60,199 bases of DNA from Acidimicrobiales bacterium. Its GTDB lineage: Bacteria; Actinomycetota; Acidimicrobiia; Acidimicrobiales; GCA-2861595. The translations under genes were made by a program, and so were the position numbers. The notes under the pieces are model-generated. The model worked only from the letters and a program-made list of their open reading frames with translations. It did not search any database and had not been told where the DNA came from. This document shows positions 46,294 to 55,263 of the stretch, piece by piece (the first letter of the stretch is position 1; every line of letters starts with the position of its first letter). The DNA lies in contig DATLFN010000016.1 in NCBI GenBank assembly GCA_035540975.1, positions 1 through 60,199 on the forward strand. The letters run 5' to 3'.

Positions 46294-46977
46294 ATGGCCG
46301 AGATCACCCTTTCCGCCGACAGCGGGCGCGCCCTGGGGTCGCGCTCGTCGGGCCGCCTCCGCGCCGCCGGCAAGATCCCCGGCGTGGTGTACGGGCACGG
46401 CATCGAGCCGCTGCCCGTCGCCGTGGACGCCCGCGCCCTGCGCGCCGCCCTCACCACCGACTCGGGGCTGAACGCCCTGCTCAACATCGAGGTGGACGGG
46501 GCGTCGCACCTCACCCTGGCACGCGAGCTCCAGCGTCACCCCGTGCGCCACACCGTCGTGCACGTCGACTTCCAGGTCGTGCGCCGCGACGAGGTGATCT
46601 CCGCCGAGGTCCCCCTGGCGCTGGTCGGCGAGGCCGAGAAGGTGCACCGGGGCGACGGGGTGGTGGAGCAGCAGCTGTTCGGCCTCACGGTGCACGCCGT
46701 GCCGGCGCGGATCCCCAACAGCATCGAGATCGACATCAGCGGGCTGGCCATCGGCGACACCGTGCGCGTCGGCGACCTGCCCCTGCCGTCGGGCGTCACC
46801 ACCGACACCGACCCGGAGGTGACGGTCGTGGTCGCCCAGCCGCCTCAGGTGTCCGACGCCGACCTGATGACCGAGGCCGAGCAGGAGGCCGCCCAGGAGG
46901 CCGAGGCCGCCCAGGCCGAGGCCGAGGCCGAGGGTGGCGAGGCACCCACCGCGGCGTCCGAGGGCGGCGAGGGCTAG
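46294..46977 (+). CDS. rplY: 50S ribosomal protein bL25 (long, CTC form), 227 aa
   Basis: The N-terminal 5S-rRNA-binding domain (ITLSADSGRALGSRSSGRLRAAGKIPGVVYGHGIEPLPV) is joined to the TL5/CTC C-terminal beta domain (VPLALVGEAEKVHRGDGVVEQQLFGLTVHAVPARIPNSIEIDISGL). The last ~45 residues are an acidic Ala/Glu-rich tail (EQEAAQEAEAAQAEAEAEGG). Actinobacterial L25 is often extended like this. Its stop codon is in frame with pth, which begins only three bases later. Confidence 0.94.
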   Translation: MAEITLSADSGRALGSRSSGRLRAAGKIPGVVYGHGIEPLPVAVDARALRAALTTDSGLNALLNIEVDGASHLTLARELQRHPVRHTVVHVDFQVVRRDEVISAEVPLALVGEAEKVHRGDGVVEQQLFGLTVHAVPARIPNSIEIDISGLAIGDTVRVGDLPLPSGVTTDTDPEVTVVVAQPPQVSDADLMTEAEQEAAQEAEAAQAEAEAEGGEAPTAASEGGEG

Positions 46978-46980
46978 CAC

Positions 46981-47583
46981 CTGGCCGGGCCCCGAACGGG
47001 CACCCCCGCCGACCTCCTGGCCGTCGGCCTGGGCAACCCGGGCACGCAGTACGCCGGTACCCGCCACAACGCCGGGGCCGACGTCGTCGCCCTCCTGGCC
47101 GCCCGCCACGGCGGCCGGTTGCGCAAGGGCCGGGAGCTGGCGCTGGTCGACGAGGTGCGGGTGGGCGGCCGCCGCCTGGCCCTGGCCTTCCCGCAGACGT
47201 ACATGAACGAGTCGGGCATGGCGGTGGCGCCCCTCGTCCGCCGCTTCGGCATCGACGACCTCACCCGGCTGGTGGTGGTCCACGACGAGCTGGACCTGCC
47301 GGTCGGCCGCATCCGGGTCAAGGTGGGCGGCGGGCTGGCCGGCCACAACGGGCTGAAGTCGATCAAGGCCCACCTGCACACCGACGCCTTCTGCCGGGTG
47401 CGCATCGGCATCGGCAAGCCGCCGGGCCGGCGCCAGGGCGTGGACCACGTGCTGCGGGCGCCGGGCAAGGCGGAGCGCGAGCTGCTGGCCGTCGCCGTGG
47501 AGGAGGCGGCCGACGCCGTCGAGGCCGTCCTGGCCGAGGGCCCGGCGGCCGCCATGAACCGCTTCAACGCCGCCCCCGCCTGA
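46981..47583 (+). CDS. pth: Peptidyl-tRNA hydrolase, probable CTG start, 200 aa
   Basis: Releases peptides from stalled peptidyl-tRNA. LLAVGLGNPGTQYAGTRHNAGADVVALLA contains the catalytic His of RHN; further motifs are FPQTYMNESGMAV, VVVHDELDLPVGRIRVKVGGGLAGHNGLKSI and CRVRIGIGKP. The conserved N-terminus begins before any ATG/GTG/TTG in this frame: only CTG at 46981 lies between the in-frame rplY stop and the VGLGNPG motif at a usual distance, with GGCGAGGG just upstream. TTG at 47119 would delete the active site. Alternatives are readthrough of the rplY TAG or reinitiation. Confidence 0.88.
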   Translation: MAGPRTGTPADLLAVGLGNPGTQYAGTRHNAGADVVALLAARHGGRLRKGRELALVDEVRVGGRRLALAFPQTYMNESGMAVAPLVRRFGIDDLTRLVVVHDELDLPVGRIRVKVGGGLAGHNGLKSIKAHLHTDAFCRVRIGIGKPPGRRQGVDHVLRAPGKAERELLAVAVEEAADAVEAVLAEGPAAAMNRFNAAPA

Positions 47584-47651
47584 TTCACCTCGCGCCGGCG
47601 CGCCAGCAGGTGGCGCTCAATCGCGAGGTGAGCGCATGGCGTGGGCCGCCG

Positions 47652-47657
47652 TAGCCT
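47652..47657 (+). promoter_or_regulatory. -10 element of mfd
   Basis: TAGCCT lies seven bases before the GTG at 47665. Confidence 0.55.
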
Positions 47658-47664
47658 TGTCCCG

Positions 47665-50600
47665 GTGAGCCTGCGGTCCCTCCCGTCGCTGCTGCGCGCC
47701 GATCCGACCCTCACCGCCGTGGCCGGACGGAGGACGGCGGTGCTGGCCGTCCCCCAGCCGGCCCGGGCGTTCACGGTCGCCGGGCTGGCCCAGCTGTCCG
47801 ACCGCCACCCCCTGGTGGTGGCGCTGCCCACGGCGACCGACGCCGAGCGGCTGGCGGCCGACGTGCGGGCCTTCCTGGGCGACGACTCGGTCGACACCTT
47901 CCCGGCGTGGGAGACGCTCCCCTTCGAGCGGGTGAGCCCCAGCGTGGAGACCATGGGCCGGCGCCTGCGGGCCATGTGGCGGCTGCGCAACCCGGACCGC
48001 ATGCCCCGGGTCCTCGTGGCGCCGGTCAAGGCGCTGGTCCAGCGGCTCGGGCCCCACGTGGAGGCGGCCGAGCCCGTCGTCCTGGCGCCCGGCGACCGGG
48101 TCGATCCCGAGGAGCTGGTCGCCCGCCTGGTGGGCGCCGGCTACCGGCGGGAGTACCAGGTCGAGCACCGGGGGGAGGTCGCCGTGCGGGGCTCGATCGT
48201 CGACGTGTTCCCGTCCACCGCCGACGTCCCCGTCCGCGTCGACCTGTGGGGCGACGAGGTCGACCGCCTCACCGAGTTCGCGGTGGCCGACCAGCGCTCG
48301 ACGGCCGACGTGGAGGGGGTCGAGATCTTCGCCTGCCGGGAGCTGCTGCCCACACCCGAGGTGCGGGAGCGGGCGGCCCGGCTGGTGGGCGCCGAGCCGT
48401 GGGGCCGCGAGCAGTGGGAGCGGCTGGCCGAGGGCCTGGTGTTCGACGGCATGGAGTCGTGGCTGCCGTGGCTCACCGAGGGCGAGCACCTCCTGCCCGA
48501 CCTGGTCGAAGAGGACGCCCAGGTGCTGCTGGTCGAGCCTCGCCGCATGCGCGACCGGGCCGCCGAGCTGCTGGACGAGGAGGCCGCCCTGGCCGGCACC
48601 CCAGGTGCTGGCCAGGGTGCCGGCGACCGCTCCTTCCCCCCGCTCCACCTGCCCTTTGACCGCCTGCTGGCCCACACCAGGGCGCCGGTGTGGTCGGTCA
48701 CCGGCACCGCCGAGGGCCCCGGCACGCCGACGCTCGCCGCCACCGGCTGGGACCCCGTGGTGGGCGACGGGTCGCGCCTGGCCAAGCAGCTCACCGACCT
48801 GGTGGGCGACGGGTTCCGGGTCGTCGTGGCGGCCGACGGCGAGGGCACGGCGGCCCGCATCACCGGCCGCCTGCGGGACGAGGCGGTGGGCGGCGTCGAG
48901 GTGGTGGTGGCGCCCCTGGAGCGGGGGTTCGTCCTGCCGTCGATCAAGCTGGCCGTGCTGGGCGAGAGCGACGTCACCGGCCGCCGCCGCCCCCACCGCC
49001 GCCCCCGGGCCCGCCCCCGGGCCAGCGATGGCTTCTTCGACGACCTGGCGCCCGGCGACCACGTCGTTCACCACAGCCACGGCGTCGCCCGCTACGGCGG
49101 CATGGTGAAGCGGTCGATGGGCGGCGCCGAGCGCGACTACCTCCTGCTCGAGTACCGCGGCGGCGACAAGCTGTACGTCCCCTCCGACCAGATCGACCTG
49201 GTGCGCCCCTACACGGGCGGCGAGTCGCCCACCCTGCACAAGCTGGGCGGGGTGGACTGGGGGCGGAGCAAGGCCAAGGTCCGCTCGGCCGTGCGGGAGA
49301 TCGCCCAGGAGCTCATCGTCCTGTACCGCCGGCGGGTCACCAGCACGGGCCACGCCTTCGACCCGGACACGCCGTGGCAGCACGAGCTGGAGCAGTCGTT
49401 CCCGTACACCGAGACCCCCGACCAGCTGAAGGCCATCGAGGAGGTCAAGGCCGACATGGAGGAGCCGGTCCCGATGGACCGGCTGGTGTGCGGCGACGTG
49501 GGCTTCGGCAAGACCGAGGTGGCGCTGCGCGCCGTGTTCAAGGCGGTGCAGGACGGCAAGCAGGCGGCCGTGCTGGTCCCCACCACCCTCCTGGCCCAGC
49601 AGCACTACGCCACCTTCTCGGACCGCTTCGCCGGCTACCCGGTGCGCGTCGAGGTCCTGTCCCGCTTCCTGACGGGCCCCCAGGCCAAGAAGGTCACCGA
49701 CGGCCTGAAGGACGGGACGGTGGACGTGGTGATCGGCACCCACCGCCTCCTGAGCGCAGACATCGTCTTCAAGGACCTCGGCCTGCTGGTGGTGGACGAG
49801 GAGCAGCGCTTCGGCGTCAGCCACAAGGAGTCCATCAAGAAGCTGCGGGCCGACGTGGACGTGCTCACGCTCACGGCCACGCCCATCCCCCGGACGCTGG
49901 AGATGAGCCTCACCGGCATCCGCGACCTCACCCTGCTCAACACGCCCCCGGCCGACCGCCAGCCCATCCTCACCTACGTCGGCGAGTACGACGAGCGGGC
50001 GGTGGCCGAGGCCGTCCGGCGCGAGCTGCTGCGCGAAGGACAGGTCTTCTTCGTGCACAACCGGGTGGCCGACATCGAGCACGTGGCCCGCGACCTGCGC
50101 CACCTGGTGCCCGAGGCCCGCATCGCCGTCGCCCACGGCCAAATGGACGAGGGGACGCTGGAGCGGGTCGTGCTCGACTTCTGGGAGGGCGCCTTCGACG
50201 TCCTCGTCTGCACCACGATCATCGAGTCCGGGATCGACATGCCCACCGTCAACACGCTGGTGGTCGACCGGGCCGACCTGCTGGGGCTGGGCCAGCTCCA
50301 CCAGCTCAGGGGCCGGGTGGGGCGGGCCGGCTCCCGGGCGTACGCCTACCTGTTCTTCCCACCCGACCGCTCGCTGTCGGAGCAGGCCTACGAGCGGCTG
50401 AGGACGATCGGCGAGCACACCGAGCTGGGGTCGGGCTTCAAGATCGCCATGCGGGACCTGGAGATCCGGGGCGCCGGCAACCTGCTGGGCGCCGACCAGA
50501 CCGGCCACATCGCGGCGGTCGGCTACGACCTGTACGTGCAGCTGGTGAGCGAGGCGGTGGCCGAGCTCAAGGGCGAGAAGCCCCGCGAGCCGGCCGAGGT

Positions 50601-51051
50601 CAAGCTCGACCTGCCGGTGACGGCCAACCTGCCGCCCGACTACGTGGCCCGCGAGGACCTGCGCCTGGAGGCGTACCGGCGCCTCTCCACGGTCACCAGC
50701 CACGCCGAGGTGGACGACATCCGGGCCGAGTGGCTGGACCGCTACGGCCCCCTGCCCCCGCCGGCCGAGGCCCTCCTGGCCGTCGGGCGCCTCCGCGCCG
50801 AGTGCGTGCGCACCGGGGTGCGGGAGGTGAACGTCGCCCGCGACGTCATCCGCCTCAGCCCGCTCGCCCTCAGGACGAGCCAGGCCATCCGCCTCAGGCG
50901 GCTGTTCCCGCGGGCCGTGTTCAAGGAGGACCTGCGCCAGCTGGTCGTGCCCGTCGTGCGGGGCGCCGAGCCGGTGGACGCCGTCCTCTCCCTGCTGGGC
51001 ACGCTCGTCCCCCCGGGCGACGAGAGCCCGGCGGCGGGTGCCACGGCGTAG
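47665..51051 (+). CDS. mfd: Transcription-repair coupling factor Mfd, 1128 aa
   Basis: ATP-driven translocase that removes stalled RNA polymerase and recruits UvrA. Order: UvrB-like N-terminal domain ([37 protein letters not shown]), RNAP-interaction domain ([38 protein letters not shown]), and RecG-like translocase (Walker [89 protein letters not shown]). The C-terminal TRCF domain is present. GTG 47665 is preferred over 47641 because TAGCCT lies just upstream. Its TAG stop forms part of the next gene's -10 element. Confidence 0.97.
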   Translation: MSLRSLPSLLRADPTLTAVAGRRTAVLAVPQPARAFTVAGLAQLSDRHPLVVALPTATDAERLAADVRAFLGDDSVDTFPAWETLPFERVSPSVETMGRRLRAMWRLRNPDRMPRVLVAPVKALVQRLGPHVEAAEPVVLAPGDRVDPEELVARLVGAGYRREYQVEHRGEVAVRGSIVDVFPSTADVPVRVDLWGDEVDRLTEFAVADQRSTADVEGVEIFACRELLPTPEVRERAARLVGAEPWGREQWERLAEGLVFDGMESWLPWLTEGEHLLPDLVEEDAQVLLVEPRRMRDRAAELLDEEAALAGTPGAGQGAGDRSFPPLHLPFDRLLAHTRAPVWSVTGTAEGPGTPTLAATGWDPVVGDGSRLAKQLTDLVGDGFRVVVAADGEGTAARITGRLRDEAVGGVEVVVAPLERGFVLPSIKLAVLGESDVTGRRRPHRRPRARPRASDGFFDDLAPGDHVVHHSHGVARYGGMVKRSMGGAERDYLLLEYRGGDKLYVPSDQIDLVRPYTGGESPTLHKLGGVDWGRSKAKVRSAVREIAQELIVLYRRRVTSTGHAFDPDTPWQHELEQSFPYTETPDQLKAIEEVKADMEEPVPMDRLVCGDVGFGKTEVALRAVFKAVQDGKQAAVLVPTTLLAQQHYATFSDRFAGYPVRVEVLSRFLTGPQAKKVTDGLKDGTVDVVIGTHRLLSADIVFKDLGLLVVDEEQRFGVSHKESIKKLRADVDVLTLTATPIPRTLEMSLTGIRDLTLLNTPPADRQPILTYVGEYDERAVAEAVRRELLREGQVFFVHNRVADIEHVARDLRHLVPEARIAVAHGQMDEGTLERVVLDFWEGAFDVLVCTTIIESGIDMPTVNTLVVDRADLLGLGQLHQLRGRVGRAGSRAYAYLFFPPDRSLSEQAYERLRTIGEHTELGSGFKIAMRDLEIRGAGNLLGADQTGHIAAVGYDLYVQLVSEAVAELKGEKPREPAEVKLDLPVTANLPPDYVAREDLRLEAYRRLSTVTSHAEVDDIRAEWLDRYGPLPPPAEALLAVGRLRAECVRTGVREVNVARDVIRLSPLALRTSQAIRLRRLFPRAVFKEDLRQLVVPVVRGAEPVDAVLSLLGTLVPPGDESPAAGATA

Positions 51052-51054
51052 GAT
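51049..51054 (+). promoter_or_regulatory. -10 element of the SurA-like gene, overlapping the mfd stop
   Basis: TAGGAT, whose first three bases are the mfd stop codon, lies eight bases before the GTG at 51063. Confidence 0.5.
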
Positions 51055-51062
51055 CCCGGCCC

Positions 51063-52091
51063 GTGAAGCGCCTCGCCGCCCTGGTCGTGGCATCCGTCGC
51101 CGTGGTCGGCGGCTGCGGCACCTTCGACACCTACGCGGCCGAGGTGAACGGCCAGCGCATCACCCAGGAGGAGCTCAACCGCGAGCTCGAGGCGATCCTC
51201 GAGAACGAGGACTACCTGGAGCAGGTCGACCAGGGCTTCGCCAGCCGCGGCGGGGAGCCGGCCGTCGGCGAGGGGCGGGGCACGTTCAACACGGTGTTCG
51301 TGGCCGCCGTGCTCGACCGCCGCATCGGGTTCGAGCTGATCCACCAGGAGGTCGTGCGGCGCAAGATCCCGATCTCGGCCGAGCGGCGCCGGGAGACGCA
51401 GGCGAACCTGGAGGAATCGTACGGCAAGGAGATCTTCCGGGCCTTCCCGAAGGGGTACCGGGAGGACCTGGTGCGGATCTTCTCCGAGGTGGCGGCCCTC
51501 CAGGAGGCGCTGGGCGAGGCCGAGGTCGACGACGCCGCCGTCCGATCGTTCTACGAGGAGAACCCCGACGCGTTCCAGCAGTCGTGCGTGCGCCACATCC
51601 TGGTGGACAGCCAGGCCAAGGCGGCCGAGCTCAAGGCGCGCATCGCCGCCGGCGAGGACTTCGCCGCCGTCGCCATGGCGGAGTCCACCGACAACCAGGT
51701 GCCGAACGGCAGCGCCCAGCAGGGCGGCGACCTGGGCTGCGTCGCCCGGGGAAGCCTGGTCCCCGAGTTCGAGGCGGCCATGGACGACCTCGTGCCCGGC
51801 CAGGTGAGCGACCCCGTCCAGACCCAGTTCGGCTACCACCTCATCGAGGTGCGCGAGCGCAAGGTGGTCTCGCTGGAGGAGGCCACGCCGCAGATCCGCC
51901 AGAGCCTCCAGTCGTCCCGGGCCGATCCGGTGCAGCAGTTCGTCAACCGGGCCCTGGCCGAGGCCGACATCAAGGTGAACCCGCGGTACGGGACGTTCGA
52001 GAAGGAGGGGGACAGCCCCGGCGTCAAGGCCCCCAAGCTGCTCGGCGCGCCCACCGAGCCGCAGCTCCCCGAGCCGACCCCCGGGCCTTGA
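51063..52091 (+). CDS. SurA/PrsA-like peptidyl-prolyl isomerase lipoprotein, 342 aa
   Basis: An exported foldase. The signal peptide KRLAALVVASVAVVGGCGTF ends in a lipobox with Cys18, predicting a membrane-anchored lipoprotein. A SurA-N-like helical region follows (AAEVNGQRITQEELNRELEAIL), then a parvulin domain (~residues 175-275): VRHILVDSQAKAAELKARI, GGDLGCVARGSLVPEFEAAM and VQTQFGYHLIEVRERKV. The tail is Pro-rich. Mfd-PrsA-like-MazG order is typical of actinobacteria. Confidence 0.88.
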   Translation: MKRLAALVVASVAVVGGCGTFDTYAAEVNGQRITQEELNRELEAILENEDYLEQVDQGFASRGGEPAVGEGRGTFNTVFVAAVLDRRIGFELIHQEVVRRKIPISAERRRETQANLEESYGKEIFRAFPKGYREDLVRIFSEVAALQEALGEAEVDDAAVRSFYEENPDAFQQSCVRHILVDSQAKAAELKARIAAGEDFAAVAMAESTDNQVPNGSAQQGGDLGCVARGSLVPEFEAAMDDLVPGQVSDPVQTQFGYHLIEVRERKVVSLEEATPQIRQSLQSSRADPVQQFVNRALAEADIKVNPRYGTFEKEGDSPGVKAPKLLGAPTEPQLPEPTPGP

Positions 52092-52158
52092 CGCTCGACC
52101 GCGCCGGGGCGCCGGCCCCCGCCTCGCCTGTGCCGGGGCCCCGGCCCCGCTCGACGCC

Positions 52159-53598
52159 GTGAACCGGCGGGTCGTGGTCGGCGGGCTCGGCCCGGCCGGC
52201 CCCGAGCTGCTCACCGCGGCCACGCTGGAGGCGGCCGGGCGGGCGCCTCGCACGTTCCTGCGCACCGCCCGCCACCCGGCCGCCGCCGCCTTCCCGTCCG
52301 CCGTCGCGTTCGACGACGTGTACGAGCGGTCGGCGACGCTGGACGAGGTGTACGCCGGCATCGTGGACGCCCTCGTCGAGGCGGCCGGCGAGGAGGGCGA
52401 GGTCCTGTACCTCGTCCCCGGGTCGCCGTCGGTGGCCGAGCGCACGGTCGAGCTGCTGCGGGACGACGACCGGGTGTCGGTGGTGGTGCTGCCCGCCCTG
52501 TCGTTCGTCGACCTGGCGTGGGACCGCCTGGGCGTCGACCCGGTGGCGGCCGGTGCCCGGCTGGTGGACGGCCGCCGCTTCGCCTCGGAGGCGGCCGGGG
52601 AGCGGGGCCCGCTGCTGGTCGCCCAGTGCGACTCGGCGCTCGTCCTCTCCGACATCAAGCTGGCGGTGGACGACCCGCCGCCGTCGCTCACCGTGCTCCA
52701 GCGCCTCGGCCTGCCCGACGAGCGGGTCCGGGAGGTGGCTTGGCACGACCTCGACCGGGAGGTCGAGGCCGACCACCTCACCTCCCTGTGGATCCCGTTG
52801 CTGGCCGCCCCCGTGGGCCGGGAGCTGGTCGCCTTCGCCGAGCTGGTCCGCACGCTGCGCCAGCGCTGCCCGTGGGACCGCGAGCAGACGCACGCCAGCC
52901 TCACCCGCCACCTGCTGGAGGAGGCGTACGAGACGGTCGAGGCCATCGAGGCGCTGGGCCGCACGGACGGGCCCGAAGGCATGGCCCACCTGGAGGAGGA
53001 GCTGGGCGACCTTTTGTTCCAGGTCTGCTTCCACGCCACGCTGGCCGCCGAGGAGGGCCACTTCACGCTGGCCGACGTCGCCCGGGGCATCTCCGACAAG
53101 CTGGTCCACCGCCACCCGCACGTGTTCGGCGCCGTAGAGGCCGGCACGGCCGCCGAGGTCATGGCCAACTGGGACCGCATCAAGACCGAGGAGAAGGGCC
53201 GCTCCAGCATCATGGAGGGGATCCCGTCGGCCCTCCCGTCGCTCCTCCACGCCGCCAAGGTCCAGCGCCGCGCCGCCTCCGCCGGCTTCGACTGGGAGTC
53301 GGTCGAGGGCGCCTACCCCAAGGTGGCCGAGGAGCTGGAGGAGCTGCGGGCGGAGCCGTCGGAGGAGGAGCTGGGCGACCTGCTCTTCGCGGTCGTGAAC
53401 GTCGCCCGCCACCTCGGGCTCGACCCCGAGGCCGCCCTGCGGGGCGCCACCGTCAAGTTCCGGGACCGCTTCCGTGCCGTGGAGGCGTTGGCCGGGGACC
53501 GGGGCCTGGACCTGGCCGCCCTCGACCTCGACGGCCTCGACGCCCTCTGGGACGAGGTGAAGGCGGTCGCAGGGCCGACGGCGGGGCGGCCCGGCTGA
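52159..53598 (+). CDS. mazG: MazG nucleotide pyrophosphohydrolase with N-terminal TP-methylase-like domain, 479 aa
   Basis: Residues ~1-215 resemble a tetrapyrrole/corrin methylase fold (VVVGGLGPAGPELLTAATL, LVPGSPSVAERTVELL), the YabN-type fusion. Two MazG modules follow: RQRCPWDREQTHASLTRHLLEEAYETVEAIE with EELGDLLFQVCFHA, then KVAEELEELRAEPSEEELGDLLFAVVNVARHL, each with the EExx..ExxD metal motif. MazG hydrolyses non-canonical NTPs. GTG start. The 67-base leader contains the palindrome GCCGGGGCCCCGGC (52132-52145), similar to the core of the tatD repeat. Confidence 0.93.
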   Translation: MNRRVVVGGLGPAGPELLTAATLEAAGRAPRTFLRTARHPAAAAFPSAVAFDDVYERSATLDEVYAGIVDALVEAAGEEGEVLYLVPGSPSVAERTVELLRDDDRVSVVVLPALSFVDLAWDRLGVDPVAAGARLVDGRRFASEAAGERGPLLVAQCDSALVLSDIKLAVDDPPPSLTVLQRLGLPDERVREVAWHDLDREVEADHLTSLWIPLLAAPVGRELVAFAELVRTLRQRCPWDREQTHASLTRHLLEEAYETVEAIEALGRTDGPEGMAHLEEELGDLLFQVCFHATLAAEEGHFTLADVARGISDKLVHRHPHVFGAVEAGTAAEVMANWDRIKTEEKGRSSIMEGIPSALPSLLHAAKVQRRAASAGFDWESVEGAYPKVAEELEELRAEPSEEELGDLLFAVVNVARHLGLDPEAALRGATVKFRDRFRAVEALAGDRGLDLAALDLDGLDALWDEVKAVAGPTAGRPG

Positions 53599-53611
53599 GG
53601 CACGCCGTTCC

Positions 53612-53650
53612 GGCGGCAGGATCGGGCGCACAGCGGCCCTTCTCGCCGCC
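53612..53650 (+). repeat. Repeat B, copy 2 (long-loop hairpin)
   Basis: GGCGGC (53612-53617) pairs with GCCGCC (53645-53650) around a loop containing GGATCGGGCGC and GGCCCTTCTC, matching the layout of 28355-28402. It sits just after mazG, at the convergent end with the methyltransferase gene, a terminator-like position. Confidence 0.5.
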
Positions 53651-53698
53651 AGACGCGTCCGGCGGCCCGCCCGCCCGGGCCCCGGCGGGCGAACCCGG

Positions 53699-54547
53699 TC
53701 ACGACGGCGGGCGGGCGGCGGTGACGAGCCAGGCCGACGACGCGAACTCGACGCCTCCGGGCCCCTCGGCGGCGGCGAGCGCAGCCCGCACCGATGCGAA
53801 CGCCCGCTCCCGGTCGGCCGGCTCGAGGTCCTGGGTGAGTCCCTTCACGATGCCCATGGTCCGCACGAAGCCCCACGCGTCGTCGGCGTCGTCGCCCAGC
53901 CACACCGGCTCGTCCACCGGCTCGAGCTCGACGGCGCCGAACCCCGCCGCGCCCAGGACGGCGCGCACGTGGTCCTCACGCGCCAGGCCGAACGGCCCCG
54001 GGGCGTCGGCCGGCGGCTCGGGGAGCGCCCGGCCCAGGGCCAGCGCGTCGCGGATGGCGGTGACCCACTGGTTGCGCCCGAGGTCGCGCCACGCCAGGAC
54101 GGCCAGCCGCCCGCCGGGGCGCAGGGCCCGCCCGATGTTGGCGAAGGCGGCCACCGGGTCGGCGAAGAACATGGCGCCGAAGCTGCTGATCGCGGCGTCG
54201 AAGGCGCCGTCGGCGAACGGGTGGACCTGCACGTCGGCCTGCTCGAACGACACGTTGGCGAGCCCCTCGGCCGCCGCCCGCCGCCGGGCCTCCTCGAGCA
54301 TCTGCGACGACAGGTCCACGCCGAGCACCGGCCCCGGCGCGGCGACGCGGGCGGCGTCGCGCGTCGACCGGCCCGTGCCGCAGCCGACGTCGAGCACCGC
54401 ATCGCCGGAGGCGACGAGGCCGGCGCCGGTGAGCCGGCCGTCGTGGCGGCGACCGGCGGCCTCGTAGCGGTCGGCCTGCGCCGTCCAGCGCTCGCCCTCC
54501 TCGCCGTCCCACGCCCTGGCCATGTCGACGTTGGCGATCGTCCTCAT
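53699..54547 (-). CDS. Class I SAM-dependent methyltransferase, 282 aa
   Basis: UbiE/Coq5-like fold: DAVLDVGCGTGRSTRDAARVA (motif I), VLGVDLSSQMLEEARRRAA, NVSFEQADVQVHPFADGAFDAAISSFGAMFFADP and ALRPGGRLAVLAWRDLGRNQW. The C-terminal half has VEPVWLGDDADDAWGFVRTMGIV-like elements seen in small-molecule methyltransferases. It is divergent from the PadR gene, and both share a 62-base regulatory gap with a palindrome, so PadR control is likely. Confidence 0.85.
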   Translation of the reverse strand: MRTIANVDMARAWDGEEGERWTAQADRYEAAGRRHDGRLTGAGLVASGDAVLDVGCGTGRSTRDAARVAAPGPVLGVDLSSQMLEEARRRAAAEGLANVSFEQADVQVHPFADGAFDAAISSFGAMFFADPVAAFANIGRALRPGGRLAVLAWRDLGRNQWVTAIRDALALGRALPEPPADAPGPFGLAREDHVRAVLGAAGFGAVELEPVDEPVWLGDDADDAWGFVRTMGIVKGLTQDLEPADRERAFASVRAALAAAEGPGGVEFASSAWLVTAARPPS

Positions 54548-54563
54548 CCGTCGGCCCTCCCCC

Positions 54564-54580
54564 TATACTCCCTTTGGGAG
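54564..54580. promoter_or_regulatory. Divergent promoter with palindrome between methyltransferase and padR genes
   Basis: TATACT (54564-54569) is the best -10 match to TATAAT in the window and overlaps the palindrome CTCCC-TTT-GGGAG (54568-54580). On the other strand GTATAG could serve the methyltransferase gene, which also has GGGGGAGGG before its ATG. A PadR auto-repression site is inferred. Confidence 0.5.
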
Positions 54581-54609
54581 GAAGGTAGGGCGGGGCGAGG
54601 AGGAAGTCA

Positions 54610-55263
54610 ATGGCCAAGGAGCTGACCACCACCTCGTACGCCGTCCTCGGCCTGCTCGCCGTGCGCTCGTGGACGACGTACGAGCTCGCCCAGCAGATGG
54701 GACGCGGCCTGGGCGACTTCTGGCCCCGGGCCCAGAGCAAGATCTACGAGGAGCCGAAGCGGCTGGTTGCGGCCGGGCTGGCCCACGCGTCGCGGGGGAC
54801 GGTGGGCCGGCGTCCCCGCACCGTCTACGCCATCACACCCGAAGGCCGCCGGGCGCTCGCCGCCTGGCTGGCCCGGCCGGGAGCCGCCCCCGTGCTCCAG
54901 TTCGAGCAGCTGGTGAAGGTGTTCTTCGCCGAGTTCGGCACGCGCCACGACCTGCTGGCCGGCCTGGCCGGCGTGGGCGAGTGGCGGGAGCAGCGGGCGG
55001 CCGTGGGGGCCGCCATCTGCCGCGAGTACCTCGACGGCCGGGGCCCGTTCCCCGAGCGGCTCCCGTGGCTGATCCTGGCCGGCGGCTTCCTCGCCCGCTT
55101 CGACCACATGGTGGGCGAGTGGGCGGCGTGGGCGACGGCCACCGTCGAGTCGTGGCCCGACGACCTGGTCGCGGCCGAGCCCGACTGGGCCGCCCTGGAG
55201 GCGATGGCCGAGCAGGACGAGGCCGTGGTGCGGGGGGCGGCGGCCCGCCGGGGCGACCGGTGA
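54610..55263 (+). CDS. PadR family transcriptional regulator, 217 aa
   Basis: Winged-helix repressor: TTTSYAVLGLLAVRSWTTYELAQQM, WPRAQSKIYEEPKRLVAAGLAHA and the wing GRRPRTVYAITPEGRRALAAWLARP fill residues ~6-90. The longer C-terminal half (FEQLVKVFFAEFGTRHDLLAGL onward) is the PadR dimerisation/effector domain of the ~180-220-aa subfamily. GAGGAGG precedes the ATG. It probably controls the divergent methyltransferase gene. GTGA overlap with the next gene. Confidence 0.9.
   Translation: MAKELTTTSYAVLGLLAVRSWTTYELAQQMGRGLGDFWPRAQSKIYEEPKRLVAAGLAHASRGTVGRRPRTVYAITPEGRRALAAWLARPGAAPVLQFEQLVKVFFAEFGTRHDLLAGLAGVGEWREQRAAVGAAICREYLDGRGPFPERLPWLILAGGFLARFDHMVGEWAAWATATVESWPDDLVAAEPDWAALEAMAEQDEAVVRGAAARRGDR

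Noticed and set aside
47617-51093. 1158-codon minus-strand frame opposite mfd
   Set aside because: It is longer than many genes but lacks any motif and is made of Gly/Arg/His/Val runs typical of antisense frames in GC-rich DNA; mfd motifs are complete on the plus strand.
52092-52158. Small RNA between the SurA-like gene and mazG
   Set aside because: The 14-base palindrome GCCGGGGCCCCGGC is notable, but the gap is only 67 bases and no promoter or terminator pair is visible.
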